Source of the DNA: DAOTXR01 sp034435375
GTDB lineage: Bacteria; Chloroflexota; Anaerolineae; Aggregatilineales; UBA3940
Assembly: GCA_034435375.1 (NCBI GenBank)
Contig: DAOTXR010000059.1
Coordinates: 1-29,525 of the forward strand
Direction: 5' to 3'
DNA: 29,525 nucleotides
Program-made: the position numbers and the translations under genes
Shown here: positions 6,745 to 13,582 of the stretch, in pieces
Numbering within the stretch: the first letter of the stretch is position 1
Layout: each line of letters begins with the position of its first letter
Notes under the pieces: model-generated
Database searches by the model: none
Seen by the model: the letters and a program-made list of their open reading frames with translations, nothing else
Told to the model about the DNA's origin: nothing

Positions 6745-7572
6745 ATGGGAGATTTTGACGCCTTCAGCGCCCCCTCAGCGCCCCGACGCGGCGTGCCAGT
6801 GTGGGTGTGGATCATCGCCGCCAGTGTGGGAGCCGCCCTGATCGTGGTGTGCGTGGCAGTGGCGCTGGTTGCGCTGTTCTTCGCCCCGCTCATGTCATTC
6901 AGCGCCAGCGGCACGTCAGCCGCCGCACCGACCGCCGTCACTGGCCCGGCTGCACACAGCGCGTCTTCGGTCGCTACGGCTGCCCCCACCCAGGACGACT
7001 CGCCCTACGCCGGGATGTTGCAGTCGGTAGACCGCTCCGAGTTGGGGGTTGGGCTGGCCATCGGCGAGCTGGACGCACCGGCTATCCTGGTCATCTACTC
7101 GGATTTCAGTTGCCCCCACTGCCACGATCTGTCGCCCACCATCCGGCGGCTGATCGCCGAGTATGTGCCCGGCGGCGACCTCCGGGTTGTCTACAAGCCG
7201 ATAGCGTTCGTCTATCCGCCGTATTCGACCTATGCAGCCCAGGCAGCCATCTGCGCAGGCGAGCAGAGCCGATTCTGGGAGATGTACGATGCCATCTGGG
7301 CGCTCGGCGAGTCAGCGGGGCCACAGGCTTACGACCAGGCCCAGTTTGATCAGCGAGCGCAGCAGATCGGGCTGGATGTGGACCAGTTTAGCGCGTGCTA
7401 CAACTCGGCAGACACCAGCAACAGCGTGCAGGCGGTGCTCGACGAGGCGGCCAGGAAGGGCGTCAACGGTGTGCCGACCATGTTCCTGAACGGCGAAGAG
7501 GTGATCTATCGCGGGCCTGCGACCGCCTACGAGGACCTCACTTCGGCCATTGACCAGGCGCTGGGGCGCTGA
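6745..7572 (+). CDS. Membrane-anchored DsbA-like thiol-disulfide oxidoreductase
   Basis: A 275-residue protein. Residues 18-48 are a strongly hydrophobic anchor preceded by Arg-Arg, so the catalytic domain should face outside. A Ser/Ala/Thr/Pro linker follows (50-85). Residues 90-275 form a DsbA/BdbD-type thioredoxin fold with the active site CPHC (123-126) after YSDFS, and the cis-proline loop GVPTMF (242-247, Pro244). Two further cysteines (near 170 and 218) may form a structural disulfide. The likely role is oxidation of protein thiols at the cell surface; no DsbB or VKOR partner is in the window. The start at 6745 is chosen for GGAGGG (6730-6735). The DinB-like gene follows after 34 bases and may be cotranscribed. 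Confidence 0.9.
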   Translation: MGDFDAFSAPSAPRRGVPVWVWIIAASVGAALIVVCVAVALVALFFAPLMSFSASGTSAAAPTAVTGPAAHSASSVATAAPTQDDSPYAGMLQSVDRSELGVGLAIGELDAPAILVIYSDFSCPHCHDLSPTIRRLIAEYVPGGDLRVVYKPIAFVYPPYSTYAAQAAICAGEQSRFWEMYDAIWALGESAGPQAYDQAQFDQRAQQIGLDVDQFSACYNSADTSNSVQAVLDEAARKGVNGVPTMFLNGEEVIYRGPATAYEDLTSAIDQALGR

Positions 7573-7606
7573 TGGGGGGCGGCCCGGCGAGAGGGAGGGT
7601 ATCGTT

Positions 7607-8095
7607 GTGTCCGACCGTGTCACACCCATCCTTGAGCGGCTGCGCGAGAAGGGCGCGGAGACTGTCGCCTTCTTCCGATCGCTTTCACCTGCCGAGTGGC
7701 GCACGCAGGTCTACACCGAGGGGACGCAGTGGGACGTGCGCCGTGTGCTGTGCCACTTCGTCTCGGCGGAGCGGGCCTACATGAAAATATTCCAAGATGT
7801 GATGCAGGGAGGGCCGGGCGCGCCGGAGGACTTCGACATCAATGCCTTCAACGAACGCGAGGTGGCTATGATGGCAGACCTGACGCCGGAGGACCTGATC
7901 GCGCAGTTTGAGGCCGCGCGAGCCGAAACAGTGGCCTTTGTCCGCACCCTGTCAGAGGCCGACCTGGACCGTGAGGGGCGGCATCCGTTTTTCGGTGTGG
8001 ACCGAATGGAGAAGTTCCTCAAGCTGATCTATCGCCACACCCTGATCCACGAGCGCGACATCCGACATGTGTTGAATCAGGAGGAAATCGTGTGA
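7607..8095 (+). CDS. DinB-like/maleylpyruvate isomerase-type four-helix protein, copy 1
   Basis: A 162-residue protein starting with GTG at 7607 behind GAGGGAGGG (7591-7599). The order of helices and the three conserved histidines, H50 (in VLCHFVSAE), H144 and H148 (YRHTLIHERD), match the DinB/YfiT/mycothiol-dependent metalloenzyme superfamily, in which they bind one metal ion. The W in TQWDVRRVL and the ADLDREG(R) segment fit the same group. Such enzymes often transfer or isomerise thiol adducts; the substrate here is unknown. It overlaps the next gene by 4 bases, and the two proteins are clearly paralogous along their whole length. Confidence 0.85.
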   Translation: MSDRVTPILERLREKGAETVAFFRSLSPAEWRTQVYTEGTQWDVRRVLCHFVSAERAYMKIFQDVMQGGPGAPEDFDINAFNEREVAMMADLTPEDLIAQFEAARAETVAFVRTLSEADLDREGRHPFFGVDRMEKFLKLIYRHTLIHERDIRHVLNQEEIV

Positions 8096-8577
8096 GCCGC
8101 CGGATCGCAGACATCGTAGCCCGACTGCGGGAGGGTGGAGCGCGCACAGCATCGTTTTTCCGTGCGCTGACTTCTGACCAATGGCAGACCGTCGTATATG
8201 AGGATGAGCCGTGGCAGGTACGGGATGTGTTGGCGCACCTTGTCACCATCGAGCGGTCGATGCAATGGTTGTTTCGCAACATGGCTGAGGGGGGGTCAGG
8301 CTCGCCGCCCGACTTCGACCTGGATCGCTTCAACCGCAGCCAGGTCGCCAAGCTAGCGGGCGTTACACCGGAGACGCTGATCGCGCAGTTCGAGGACGTG
8401 CGAGCTGAGACAGTCCGGCTGGTCGAGAGTCTCGCGGAGGCCGACCTCGACCGCGAGGGTCGACACGCTTTTCATGGGCCAGGGCGGCTGGAGCAATTCA
8501 TCCGGTGGGGCTACGAACACGCCGCGATCCACGAGCAGGACATGCGCCGGGCGCTGGAGATGGACCTCCATCGATAG
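8092..8577 (+). CDS. DinB-like/maleylpyruvate isomerase-type four-helix protein, copy 2
   Basis: A 161-residue paralogue of the preceding protein. GTG at 8092 overlaps the upstream TGA (GTGA), with AGGAGG just before it, so the pair is translationally coupled. The three metal-ligand histidines are kept (H49, H143, H147), as are FRAL, TPETLIAQFEDVRAETV and ADLDREGRH. Both copies keep all ligands, so neither looks degenerate; they may form a heterodimer or act on different substrates. Overall the two are near-identical in length and very similar in sequence, indicating local tandem duplication. Confidence 0.85.
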   Translation: MSRRIADIVARLREGGARTASFFRALTSDQWQTVVYEDEPWQVRDVLAHLVTIERSMQWLFRNMAEGGSGSPPDFDLDRFNRSQVAKLAGVTPETLIAQFEDVRAETVRLVESLAEADLDREGRHAFHGPGRLEQFIRWGYEHAAIHEQDMRRALEMDLHR

Positions 8578-8636
8578 AAAGCAGCCATTCGTATCTGCCG
8601 TATGAGTCAGATAGGTCCCAGAGACGCCCGATGTGC

Positions 8637-8642
8637 TATACT
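8637..8642 (+). promoter_or_regulatory. Putative -10 element upstream of the glycine-zipper gene
   Basis: TATACT preceded by TGTGC. The expected transcription start falls at about 8649-8650, which is exactly the ATG of a 28-codon open frame. The -35 region is weak. Confidence 0.4.
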
Positions 8643-8649
8643 GAGGCGC

Positions 8650-8736
8650 ATGGTCAACGTGCAAGCATGGAGAGCAGAGCATTGCAAACCAGCGTACTCG
8701 TCCCGACCACAAGCCAATCCAAAGGCACAGCCTTGA
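8650..8736 (+). CDS. Possible leaderless 28-codon upstream ORF
   Basis: An ATG at the predicted transcription start opens a 28-codon frame (MVNVQAWRAEHC...) that ends 20 bases before the glycine-zipper gene. There is no ribosome site, so translation would have to be leaderless. The peptide has no recognisable feature. It could be a regulatory leader peptide or simply chance. Confidence 0.2.
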   Translation: MVNVQAWRAEHCKPAYSSRPQANPKAQP

Positions 8737-8756
8737 ACTAGCTCGGAGCAGGGGCA

Positions 8757-10082
8757 ATGGCACAGCAGTTTATCCATGCGCTGATGGAGAACCTGGCCGA
8801 CATCGTCACCCTCGTGGTCGTGGTGGGGGTGATGGCAGGGATAGCGCTGTTCTGGATTCGGCGACAGCGGCACGTGGCCGCCATCCGGGAGCGGCTGGGC
8901 GGGCAGGTCAGCCTGCCCAGCAAGGTCCGGGAGACGCTGGCCAAAGCCTTCAACACCGACGTGGCTGAGGTAAGCGCCATCGGCGCTGTGACGCTGGTCG
9001 ATCTGGCGTGGCAGTACAGCATGGCCGATCCGTCGATCTGGGACCACTTCAGCGGACCGGCAGCTCGCCACATCAGCGACGCCATCCAAAACCTGGACAT
9101 GCTCAAGGCCACGCTAGGTGACTATACCCTGCCCGCTATCGATCACGTGATCGAGTACCTGCGCCACCTGGAAGCAGTGCAGGTGTTCGGCGACCTGATC
9201 GACAAGCTGCCGCTGATCGGCAGTTCCAGCGGGGTGGTGCTGGAGGCTAAGAGCACGTCGCTGGTGGATGCCCTGGCGCAGAGCACAGCTCCCGTCAATG
9301 CAGCCGCAGAAGCCAAAGCCAGCGCCGCTACCGGCGCTACGCTGGGGGTCCACATCCCGCTGGTGACACTCGGCTTCGCCACGTACCGCGCATGGCGGCG
9401 CTCGCAGAAGGGGACCAGTCTGGGCCGCAACGTCGAGTTTGCCGCGATTGAGGTCACGACGCGGGCAGGCGGCGGCCTGCTCGGCGGCAAGGTCGGCGGC
9501 GTGATCGGCACGGCCATTGTGCCAGGGGTTGGCACGCTGATCGGCACGGTGGCTGGAGCCGTAGCGGGGGCCATCGGCGGGGCGCTGCTGGGCGAGGCGT
9601 TCAAAAAGCGGCACGTGCAGAAAGCCAGCCGCGACCTGAACGAGCGGTTGGAGACGCTGGGCGGGACATATCTGGATGACCCGCTCAACTTCCAGCGGGT
9701 GACGGGGGTGTTTCGCCAGCAGGAAGCCCAGTACGTGCAGAGCCTGCACGAAACTCGCCGCCGCCTGCGCCGCTATGCCATGCCGTGGCGGGTGGCCTGG
9801 CCCGACGAGAAGCTGGTGCTGCTGCAAGAGACCGTCCGGCTGGCTGAGAGACGGCTGGGGAGCATCCAACAGGGAACGGTGGAGGCCATTGACCGCCTGG
9901 CCTTCATGCGCGAGACAGGCCAGCGACGCGAGCTGGGCATTCTGCTGTGGAGCAACCCGGCGCTGTGCAGCGAGATTCCCTGCGACCCAGCGCTGGTGGG
10001 GGCGGTGCGCGAAGCCAATGACCGGCTGCGCCGGGAGCTGAAGTCCCTGGGAGCCGCCCTGCCAGAGGCGATAGGCGCGTGA
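8757..10082 (+). CDS. Membrane protein with internal glycine-zipper segment (unknown function)
   Basis: A 441-residue protein that I do not recognise. Residues 14-34 form an N-terminal transmembrane helix followed by basic residues (WIRRQRH). Residues 50-200 are mixed helical. Residues 238-280 are a glycine-zipper-like stretch (GGGLLGGKVGGVIG, then GTVAGAVAGAIGGALLG), which could insert as a hairpin in a membrane or pack tightly in an oligomer. The C-terminal 280-441 part is highly charged and helical (KKRHVQKASRD, ETRRRLRRY). Glycine zippers occur in pore-forming and oligomeric membrane proteins. GGAG and GGGG precede the ATG. The second pentapeptide gene starts 63 bases downstream on the same strand, which suggests a functional pair. 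Confidence 0.75.
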   Translation: MAQQFIHALMENLADIVTLVVVVGVMAGIALFWIRRQRHVAAIRERLGGQVSLPSKVRETLAKAFNTDVAEVSAIGAVTLVDLAWQYSMADPSIWDHFSGPAARHISDAIQNLDMLKATLGDYTLPAIDHVIEYLRHLEAVQVFGDLIDKLPLIGSSSGVVLEAKSTSLVDALAQSTAPVNAAAEAKASAATGATLGVHIPLVTLGFATYRAWRRSQKGTSLGRNVEFAAIEVTTRAGGGLLGGKVGGVIGTAIVPGVGTLIGTVAGAVAGAIGGALLGEAFKKRHVQKASRDLNERLETLGGTYLDDPLNFQRVTGVFRQQEAQYVQSLHETRRRLRRYAMPWRVAWPDEKLVLLQETVRLAERRLGSIQQGTVEAIDRLAFMRETGQRRELGILLWSNPALCSEIPCDPALVGAVREANDRLRRELKSLGAALPEAIGA

Positions 10083-10145
10083 CGAGTCGTGTCCTGTTGG
10101 GCAGATCACGCCGAAATCGCCCGGCAACCCCCTGAGGAGCGCAGG

Positions 10146-10859
10146 ATGCAGCGTGAACAACGGCAGTTGATCAAGCAGATGCGCGGAGCCGACAACGGCA
10201 GGGCGTGCGAAGCCGTCGAGGTCCTGCGTCAGCGCGGCTGGCTTGACGATGGATCGCTGCGCGGCGTGCGATTGGATGGCACCAACTTGCGCGGAGCCGA
10301 TTTGCACGGGGCCGATCTGCGCAGCGTGAGCCTGCGTCGCGCCGTATTGGACGAAGCCAATCTGCACGGGGCGCTGCTTCAGGAAGCAGCGCTACACGAG
10401 GCGTCGCTGCGCGGCGCGGACTTGGGGCAGGCCCGGCTGCGCGGCACGCAGCTCTTCCGCGCCGACCTGCGCGGCGCGACCTGCATCGGCGCTAACCTGC
10501 ACCTGGCGCTGCTGGTCCAGGCTGAGCTGGATGGGGCCAACCTGCGCTGGGCCGACCTGAGCGAGGCGCGCCTGGAACAGGCCAGCCTGCGCGATGTGCA
10601 GCTTGACGGAGCCTCGCTGATCAAAGCCGATCTGCGGCGGGCAGGGGTGAGCGTCGCACAGGCAGCCCAGGCCGGGGCGCTGCGACTGGCCATCCTGCCG
10701 CACGGCGTGCGTTACGATGGCCGCTTCAACCTGCCCGCCGATCTGTCTGCTGCGCGGCTGGACGGCGTCAACCTGGAAGATGCCTCGGCGCTGGCTGAGT
10801 GGTACGGCGTCTCCGTGGAGGAATATCTGGCGGGGCAGGCGTGGGCGCGGGAGCAGTAA
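10146..10859 (+). CDS. Pentapeptide-repeat protein with C-terminal RYDG module
   Basis: A 237-residue protein. ATG at 10146 is chosen because GAGGAG (10134-10139) precedes it with a 6-base spacer; a GTG at 10089 is less likely. Residues 1-36 form a helical cap (GADNGRACEAVEVLRQRGWLDDGSL split by charged residues). Residues 37-165 are about 25 tandem A(D/N)LXX-type repeats. Residues 183-237 leave the repeat pattern: HGVRYDGRFNL, a DL-xx-AR segment and EYLAGQAW. This tail aligns with the end of the protein at 5054-5923 over about 50 residues without gaps. No signal peptide. It probably forms an operon with the glycine-zipper membrane protein. Function unknown. Confidence 0.85.
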   Translation: MQREQRQLIKQMRGADNGRACEAVEVLRQRGWLDDGSLRGVRLDGTNLRGADLHGADLRSVSLRRAVLDEANLHGALLQEAALHEASLRGADLGQARLRGTQLFRADLRGATCIGANLHLALLVQAELDGANLRWADLSEARLEQASLRDVQLDGASLIKADLRRAGVSVAQAAQAGALRLAILPHGVRYDGRFNLPADLSAARLDGVNLEDASALAEWYGVSVEEYLAGQAWAREQ

Positions 10860-10941
10860 ACCCAACAGCAGGATCGTCGACGGCATCGCTGGGGGGTTTC
10901 AGGGAGACCGGCGCGATCTCCTGACGCCCGAAAGCGCACAC

Positions 10942-10957
10942 AGGCGTGGCTGCGCCT
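10942..10957. terminator. Small hairpin between convergent genes
   Basis: AGGCG/CGCCT with a 6-nt loop lies between the pentapeptide gene (+) and the receiver gene (-). No T-run is visible, so it is a weak candidate for a shared transcript end. Confidence 0.25.
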
Positions 10958-10980
10958 CTGGCCATTCTGCTCTGACCGGG

Positions 10981-11367
10981 TCAGCCATTGGCCGACAGAC
11001 GCTTCATCAGCGCGATCAGCGCATCAATGTCCACCGGCTTAGCCAGGAAGAAATCCACCCCGATCTCATCCACCATGGTCTGGTACTGGCCTGTGCCAGA
11101 CAACATCACGACATGGGTTTCCTTCAGATGCGGCAGGACCTCGCGCAGGAGATCGGTGCTGCGGCGATTGCCAATGTTCATATCGCAGATGAATACGGCA
11201 TAGTGATGGGCGTCGAGAAACCGGCGGGCTTGATCGAGGGTCGTCGCTCCGTCTACAACGAATCCCTCCATCTTCAGGACCTCGCTGTACAGCTCAACCA
11301 GAGCAAGATCGTCTTCCATCACTAAGATACGCGGCGGTTGGCTGGCGTTGTTGGTTTGAGACTGCAT
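10981..11367 (-). CDS. Single-domain response regulator (receiver)
   Basis: A 128-residue receiver domain with no output domain. The acidic pair is D19-D20 (VMEDD), the phospho-acceptor is D62 (FICDMN), the switch residue is S90 (VMLSGTG) and the conserved lysine is K110 (FLAKPVD). It would be phosphorylated by a histidine kinase and act through protein contact, as CheY or Spo0F do. The start at 11367 gives the normal domain length; the ribosome site (AAAGGTAGA) is weak, and a longer reading has no family support. Possible minus-strand -10 elements lie at 11438-11448. No kinase gene is adjacent; the nearest is at 16621-18051, in the opposite orientation. Confidence 0.9.
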   Translation of the reverse strand: MQSQTNNASQPPRILVMEDDLALVELYSEVLKMEGFVVDGATTLDQARRFLDAHHYAVFICDMNIGNRRSTDLLREVLPHLKETHVVMLSGTGQYQTMVDEIGVDFFLAKPVDIDALIALMKRLSANG

Positions 11368-11486
11368 GGTTCTGTATCTACCTTTTGACAATAAGACACG
11401 GATTGACTCAGACTCAGGCCCGGTTAAGATGCAATCTATCATAGTGTAGCACGAATCGGAAAGAGACACTTTGCCATCTGCCGCGT

Positions 11487-11523
11487 AAAAAAGGGGGACA
11501 CCGGCGTTGTGAGCGCCGGTGTC
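11487..11523 (-). terminator. Intrinsic terminator on the minus strand
   Basis: GACACCGGCG/CGCCGGTGTC (11497-11506/11514-11523) with a 7-nt loop. Read on the minus strand, the hairpin is followed by CCCC and six T. It would end the ArsR-type transcript about 340 bases after its stop and insulate the receiver gene. Confidence 0.8.
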
Positions 11524-11678
11524 TGGACGTTTCCGGATTCCCGTGGCAGCAATTGTTAAGGCACAACGGTTGGGCAAAGCTACCGAGGAATAGTCAGCCA
11601 GGGCAAGAGGGACTGCACACTGCCTCGGGATGGTGTTGACCCGGAACCGCCGAAGTAGACATGCGAGATGTGCACTCG

Positions 11679-11707
11679 TTCTTATCCATGTCCATCTTCA
11701 CTATAAT
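11679..11707 (+). promoter_or_regulatory. Orphan promoter-like sequence
   Basis: TTCTTA (11679-11684), a 17-bp spacer and a perfect TATAAT (11702-11707). No plus-strand gene follows. The 10-mer GTGCACTCGT ends on the first base of the -35 and also occurs at the ArsR-type gene promoter. Confidence 0.35.
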
Positions 11708-11709
11708 GG

Positions 11710-11750
11710 CAAAAGATAGGGATTACACTGGGGTGATTCCCTACCTTTTG
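11710..11750 (-). repeat. 13-bp inverted repeat (RNA hairpin in the 3' region of the ArsR-type gene)
   Basis: The arms at 11710-11722 and 11738-11750 are complementary except for one position, which becomes a G-U pair only when read as minus-strand RNA. The inner CAC/GTG (11726-11728/11733-11735) extends the stem. The position is about 113 bases downstream of the ArsR-type stop codon. Confidence 0.6.
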
Positions 11751-11862
11751 GAGAACAGCATGAGGGATGTGGCTTAGGGATGGCCGCGACACCCTCCAGA
11801 GCCTGTAAAGCAGCTCAGCACAGACAAACCGGCGCAGACCTTGCCTTTGCCCGGACGGAGTC

Positions 11863-12966
11863 TCACTGCGGCGTGTGAGGGCCTGCTGACTGATCGATGC
11901 CGAGGAAATGCTGGAGGGCCTCGCAGGTGGCGATCACGCTGCTGGTGCGCAGCGCGTAGCTGCGCTCCTTGCCCTCAGCGATGGTGACGTACACCAGCCC
12001 GGCCACCCGCAGCGTCTGAAGGTGGTGGACAACCGTAGGGGCGCGCAGGCGCAATCGGTGCGAAAGCTGAGTGGGGGTCAGCGATTCGGCTGCCAGATAG
12101 TGCACGATCTTCAGCCGGGTGGGGTCTGACAGGGCCTTGAGGGCGCGTAACAGCGCCTCCGGCACCACCTCGCCAGGGATAAGCGAGGCCTCGGCGGGGC
12201 GTGCGCCGAACAGCATCAACATCCGGTCCGGGCCAAAAGAGTGAAAGTAAACCAGCGGCGCGCCCCAGTACGATGGACCGAGGATCAGCTCGTCCAGAGC
12301 GGGGACGTTGGCCAGCGAGAGGCCCTCTGATAGCTCAACGACCAGCTCATCAACCGGCAGGCTGGCAGCCATCTCCTGCCCTCGGGCCAGCGCGGCCTGC
12401 AAGGCAGGGTAAATACGGCGCTCCTCCTCAGCAAAGAAAACTTCGTAGTAGGCTTGAAGAGCCTTGAGATAGCGCTCGCCAAACTCAACAGGGCGCGTCC
12501 ACCAGTCGAGCAGGGTGGTCAGGTCTTTGCGCGACAGGCGGCGGCGAAATGCCTTCCTGCGGGCGACCTCCTCACGCTGGATGGCCTCGCGCAACGCTCC
12601 CAGGTCCGGCTCCTGCCAGGCCCCCGCCTGGGCAACCCCCATCAGAATGCGCTGCGGCTCGGTCAGCTCAGGGTGATCGCATGTCAGGCGGGGCAGGCGC
12701 TCCGCCGGAGCAATGTGGGCCAGGGTGTGCAAGGCGACAGCGCCGTCTTTGGGCGCCGGCAGAGAGTAGACCCAGCCCAGCGGCACACCAATGACCAAGC
12801 CGATGACCTCCTCCAGGAACTCGCGCTCAGCGGCAGGCAGGCGCGAGCGCATTCCGGCGGCCCACACCCCGCGCACCCCATAGGTCGATGGCTCGTGCAG
12901 CACATCCAGGCTGATAAAGAGATCATAGGCGGTGCCTATATCCCAGCTCAGACGTGGCAATGACAT
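11863..12966 (-). CDS. ArsR-family transcriptional regulator with large N-terminal domain
   Basis: A 367-residue protein, about three times the usual ArsR length. Residues 271-341 form the winged helix: LKALSDPTRLKIVHYLAAE, then LTPTQLSHRL, the recognition helix APTVVHHLQTLRVAGLV and a basic wing with EGKERSYAL. Residues 1-265 are a helical sensor-like domain of unknown ligand, as seen in long ArsR-like regulators of Chloroflexota and Actinobacteria. No metal-binding CxC motif is present in the HTH part, so metal sensing is unlikely. The start at 12966 is chosen for GAGGGAGGG nine bases upstream. It is monocistronic, framed by terminator-like hairpins. A short dyad at its own promoter (13003-13016) hints at autoregulation. 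Confidence 0.85.
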   Translation of the reverse strand: MSLPRLSWDIGTAYDLFISLDVLHEPSTYGVRGVWAAGMRSRLPAAEREFLEEVIGLVIGVPLGWVYSLPAPKDGAVALHTLAHIAPAERLPRLTCDHPELTEPQRILMGVAQAGAWQEPDLGALREAIQREEVARRKAFRRRLSRKDLTTLLDWWTRPVEFGERYLKALQAYYEVFFAEEERRIYPALQAALARGQEMAASLPVDELVVELSEGLSLANVPALDELILGPSYWGAPLVYFHSFGPDRMLMLFGARPAEASLIPGEVVPEALLRALKALSDPTRLKIVHYLAAESLTPTQLSHRLRLRAPTVVHHLQTLRVAGLVYVTIAEGKERSYALRTSSVIATCEALQHFLGIDQSAGPHTPQ

Positions 12967-13002
12967 TCTGGCGCACCCTCCCTCACTGTCCATGGAGGCT
13001 CT

Positions 13003-13050
13003 GTACACGAGTGCACCTACGAATCCTACACATCTCGGCAGAAAAGACAA
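13003..13050 (-). promoter_or_regulatory. Putative promoter of the ArsR-type gene with a dyad at the start site
   Basis: On the minus strand, TTGTCT (13045-13050), a 16-bp spacer and TAGGAT (13023-13028). The expected start near 13016 falls on a partial dyad, TGTACAC-GA-GTGCAC (13003-13016 on plus), that contains the 10-mer shared with 11670-11679. Confidence 0.35.
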
Positions 13051-13145
13051 CCGGGAAAGCGGCTCGCAGCACGGCCGCTTTCCCGGTCAGGGCTATCCCG
13101 GACGTGGGAGGAGGATAGCCCCAGGGAAGCCCGAAAACGCCGGGC
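13050..13145 (-). terminator. Three consecutive hairpins; terminator of the 88-aa gene
   Basis: Hairpin 1 has 14-bp perfect arms (13050-13063/13074-13087), followed on the minus strand by TGTCTTTTC, so it can terminate. Hairpin 2 is GGGCTATCC/GGATAGCCC (13090-13098/13113-13121). Hairpin 3 is GCCCG/CGGGC (13129-13133/13141-13145). All lie within 100 bases after the 88-residue gene. Confidence 0.65.
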
Positions 13146-13217
13146 GTGCTCACAGACAACCACCTCGAATGCGGAGTCCCATGGGCTATGCCACAGATCG
13201 GAACGAAAGGCCGGCCC

Positions 13218-13484
13218 TTACGACGGGGCGGGCGCCATGTCGCGCTCGCCCTCGTCGGGCGGCTGAACGCGATGCGCCTCGGCTAACTGCTGACCCAGGC
13301 CCATCATGGTTTCACCCAGGCCAACCAGAGCCTGGCTAACGGTATGGCGGAGCCAGCCATCGGCGGCGCGGTGCGAGGCGCGCCGCGCCCGCTCTGCGGC
13401 GATGCTGTCGGCCATCTCGGCGACATGCACCGTCGTCAGCCTGACGGCGGCGGTCGAGTCGGTCGGATACCTCTGGTGTTCCAT
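13218..13484 (-). CDS. Small protein of unknown function (88 aa)
   Basis: An 88-residue, mostly helical, soluble protein with no recognised domain. Residues 20-70 are rich in Ala, Arg, His, Leu and Gln and would form one or two amphipathic helices (AEMADSIAAERARRASH; TVSQALVGLGETMMGLGQQ). The last 18 residues are acidic and disordered. The start at 13484 is chosen for AGAGGTGAG just upstream; a longer frame to 13547 has no support. The gene has a near-consensus promoter with an operator-like palindrome (13562-13611) and a strong terminator, so it looks like a regulated single-gene unit despite its size. Confidence 0.65.
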   Translation of the reverse strand: MEHQRYPTDSTAAVRLTTVHVAEMADSIAAERARRASHRAADGWLRHTVSQALVGLGETMMGLGQQLAEAHRVQPPDEGERDMAPAPS

Positions 13485-13561
13485 GTGCTCACCTCTGAAC
13501 CCCAACTTGTTTCCCACGAACGGCGCGATTGTTGAGATACCAATCAAGTAGATGGTTATTG

Positions 13562-13579
13562 ATTAGACAGTAGTCTAAT
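13562..13579. promoter_or_regulatory. Operator-like palindrome ATTAGAC-N4-GTCTAAT
   Basis: Perfect 7-bp arms around 4 bases, placed 3 bp downstream of the -10 on the minus strand and so covering the transcription start. This is the classical position for a repressor operator. The half-site spacing is like that of TetR-type sites, but the regulator is unknown. Confidence 0.65.
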
Positions 13580-13582
13580 GAT

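Larger units (their letters stand above)
11368..11862. other. Intergenic region with terminator, long hairpin and orphan promoter
   Basis: The 495 bases between the receiver gene and the ArsR-type gene (both minus) hold a strong minus-strand terminator (11487-11523), a 13-bp hairpin (11710-11750) and a plus-strand promoter-like pair (11679-11707). I find no convincing protein gene. The plus-strand promoter would produce a transcript antisense to the ArsR-type gene. Confidence 0.5.

Noticed and set aside
9114..10367. Long minus-strand open frame opposite the glycine-zipper and pentapeptide genes
   Set aside because: It spans two well-supported plus-strand genes, contains QIGPVQIGSAQVG-type runs that are only the antisense of pentapeptide repeats, and has no ribosome site.
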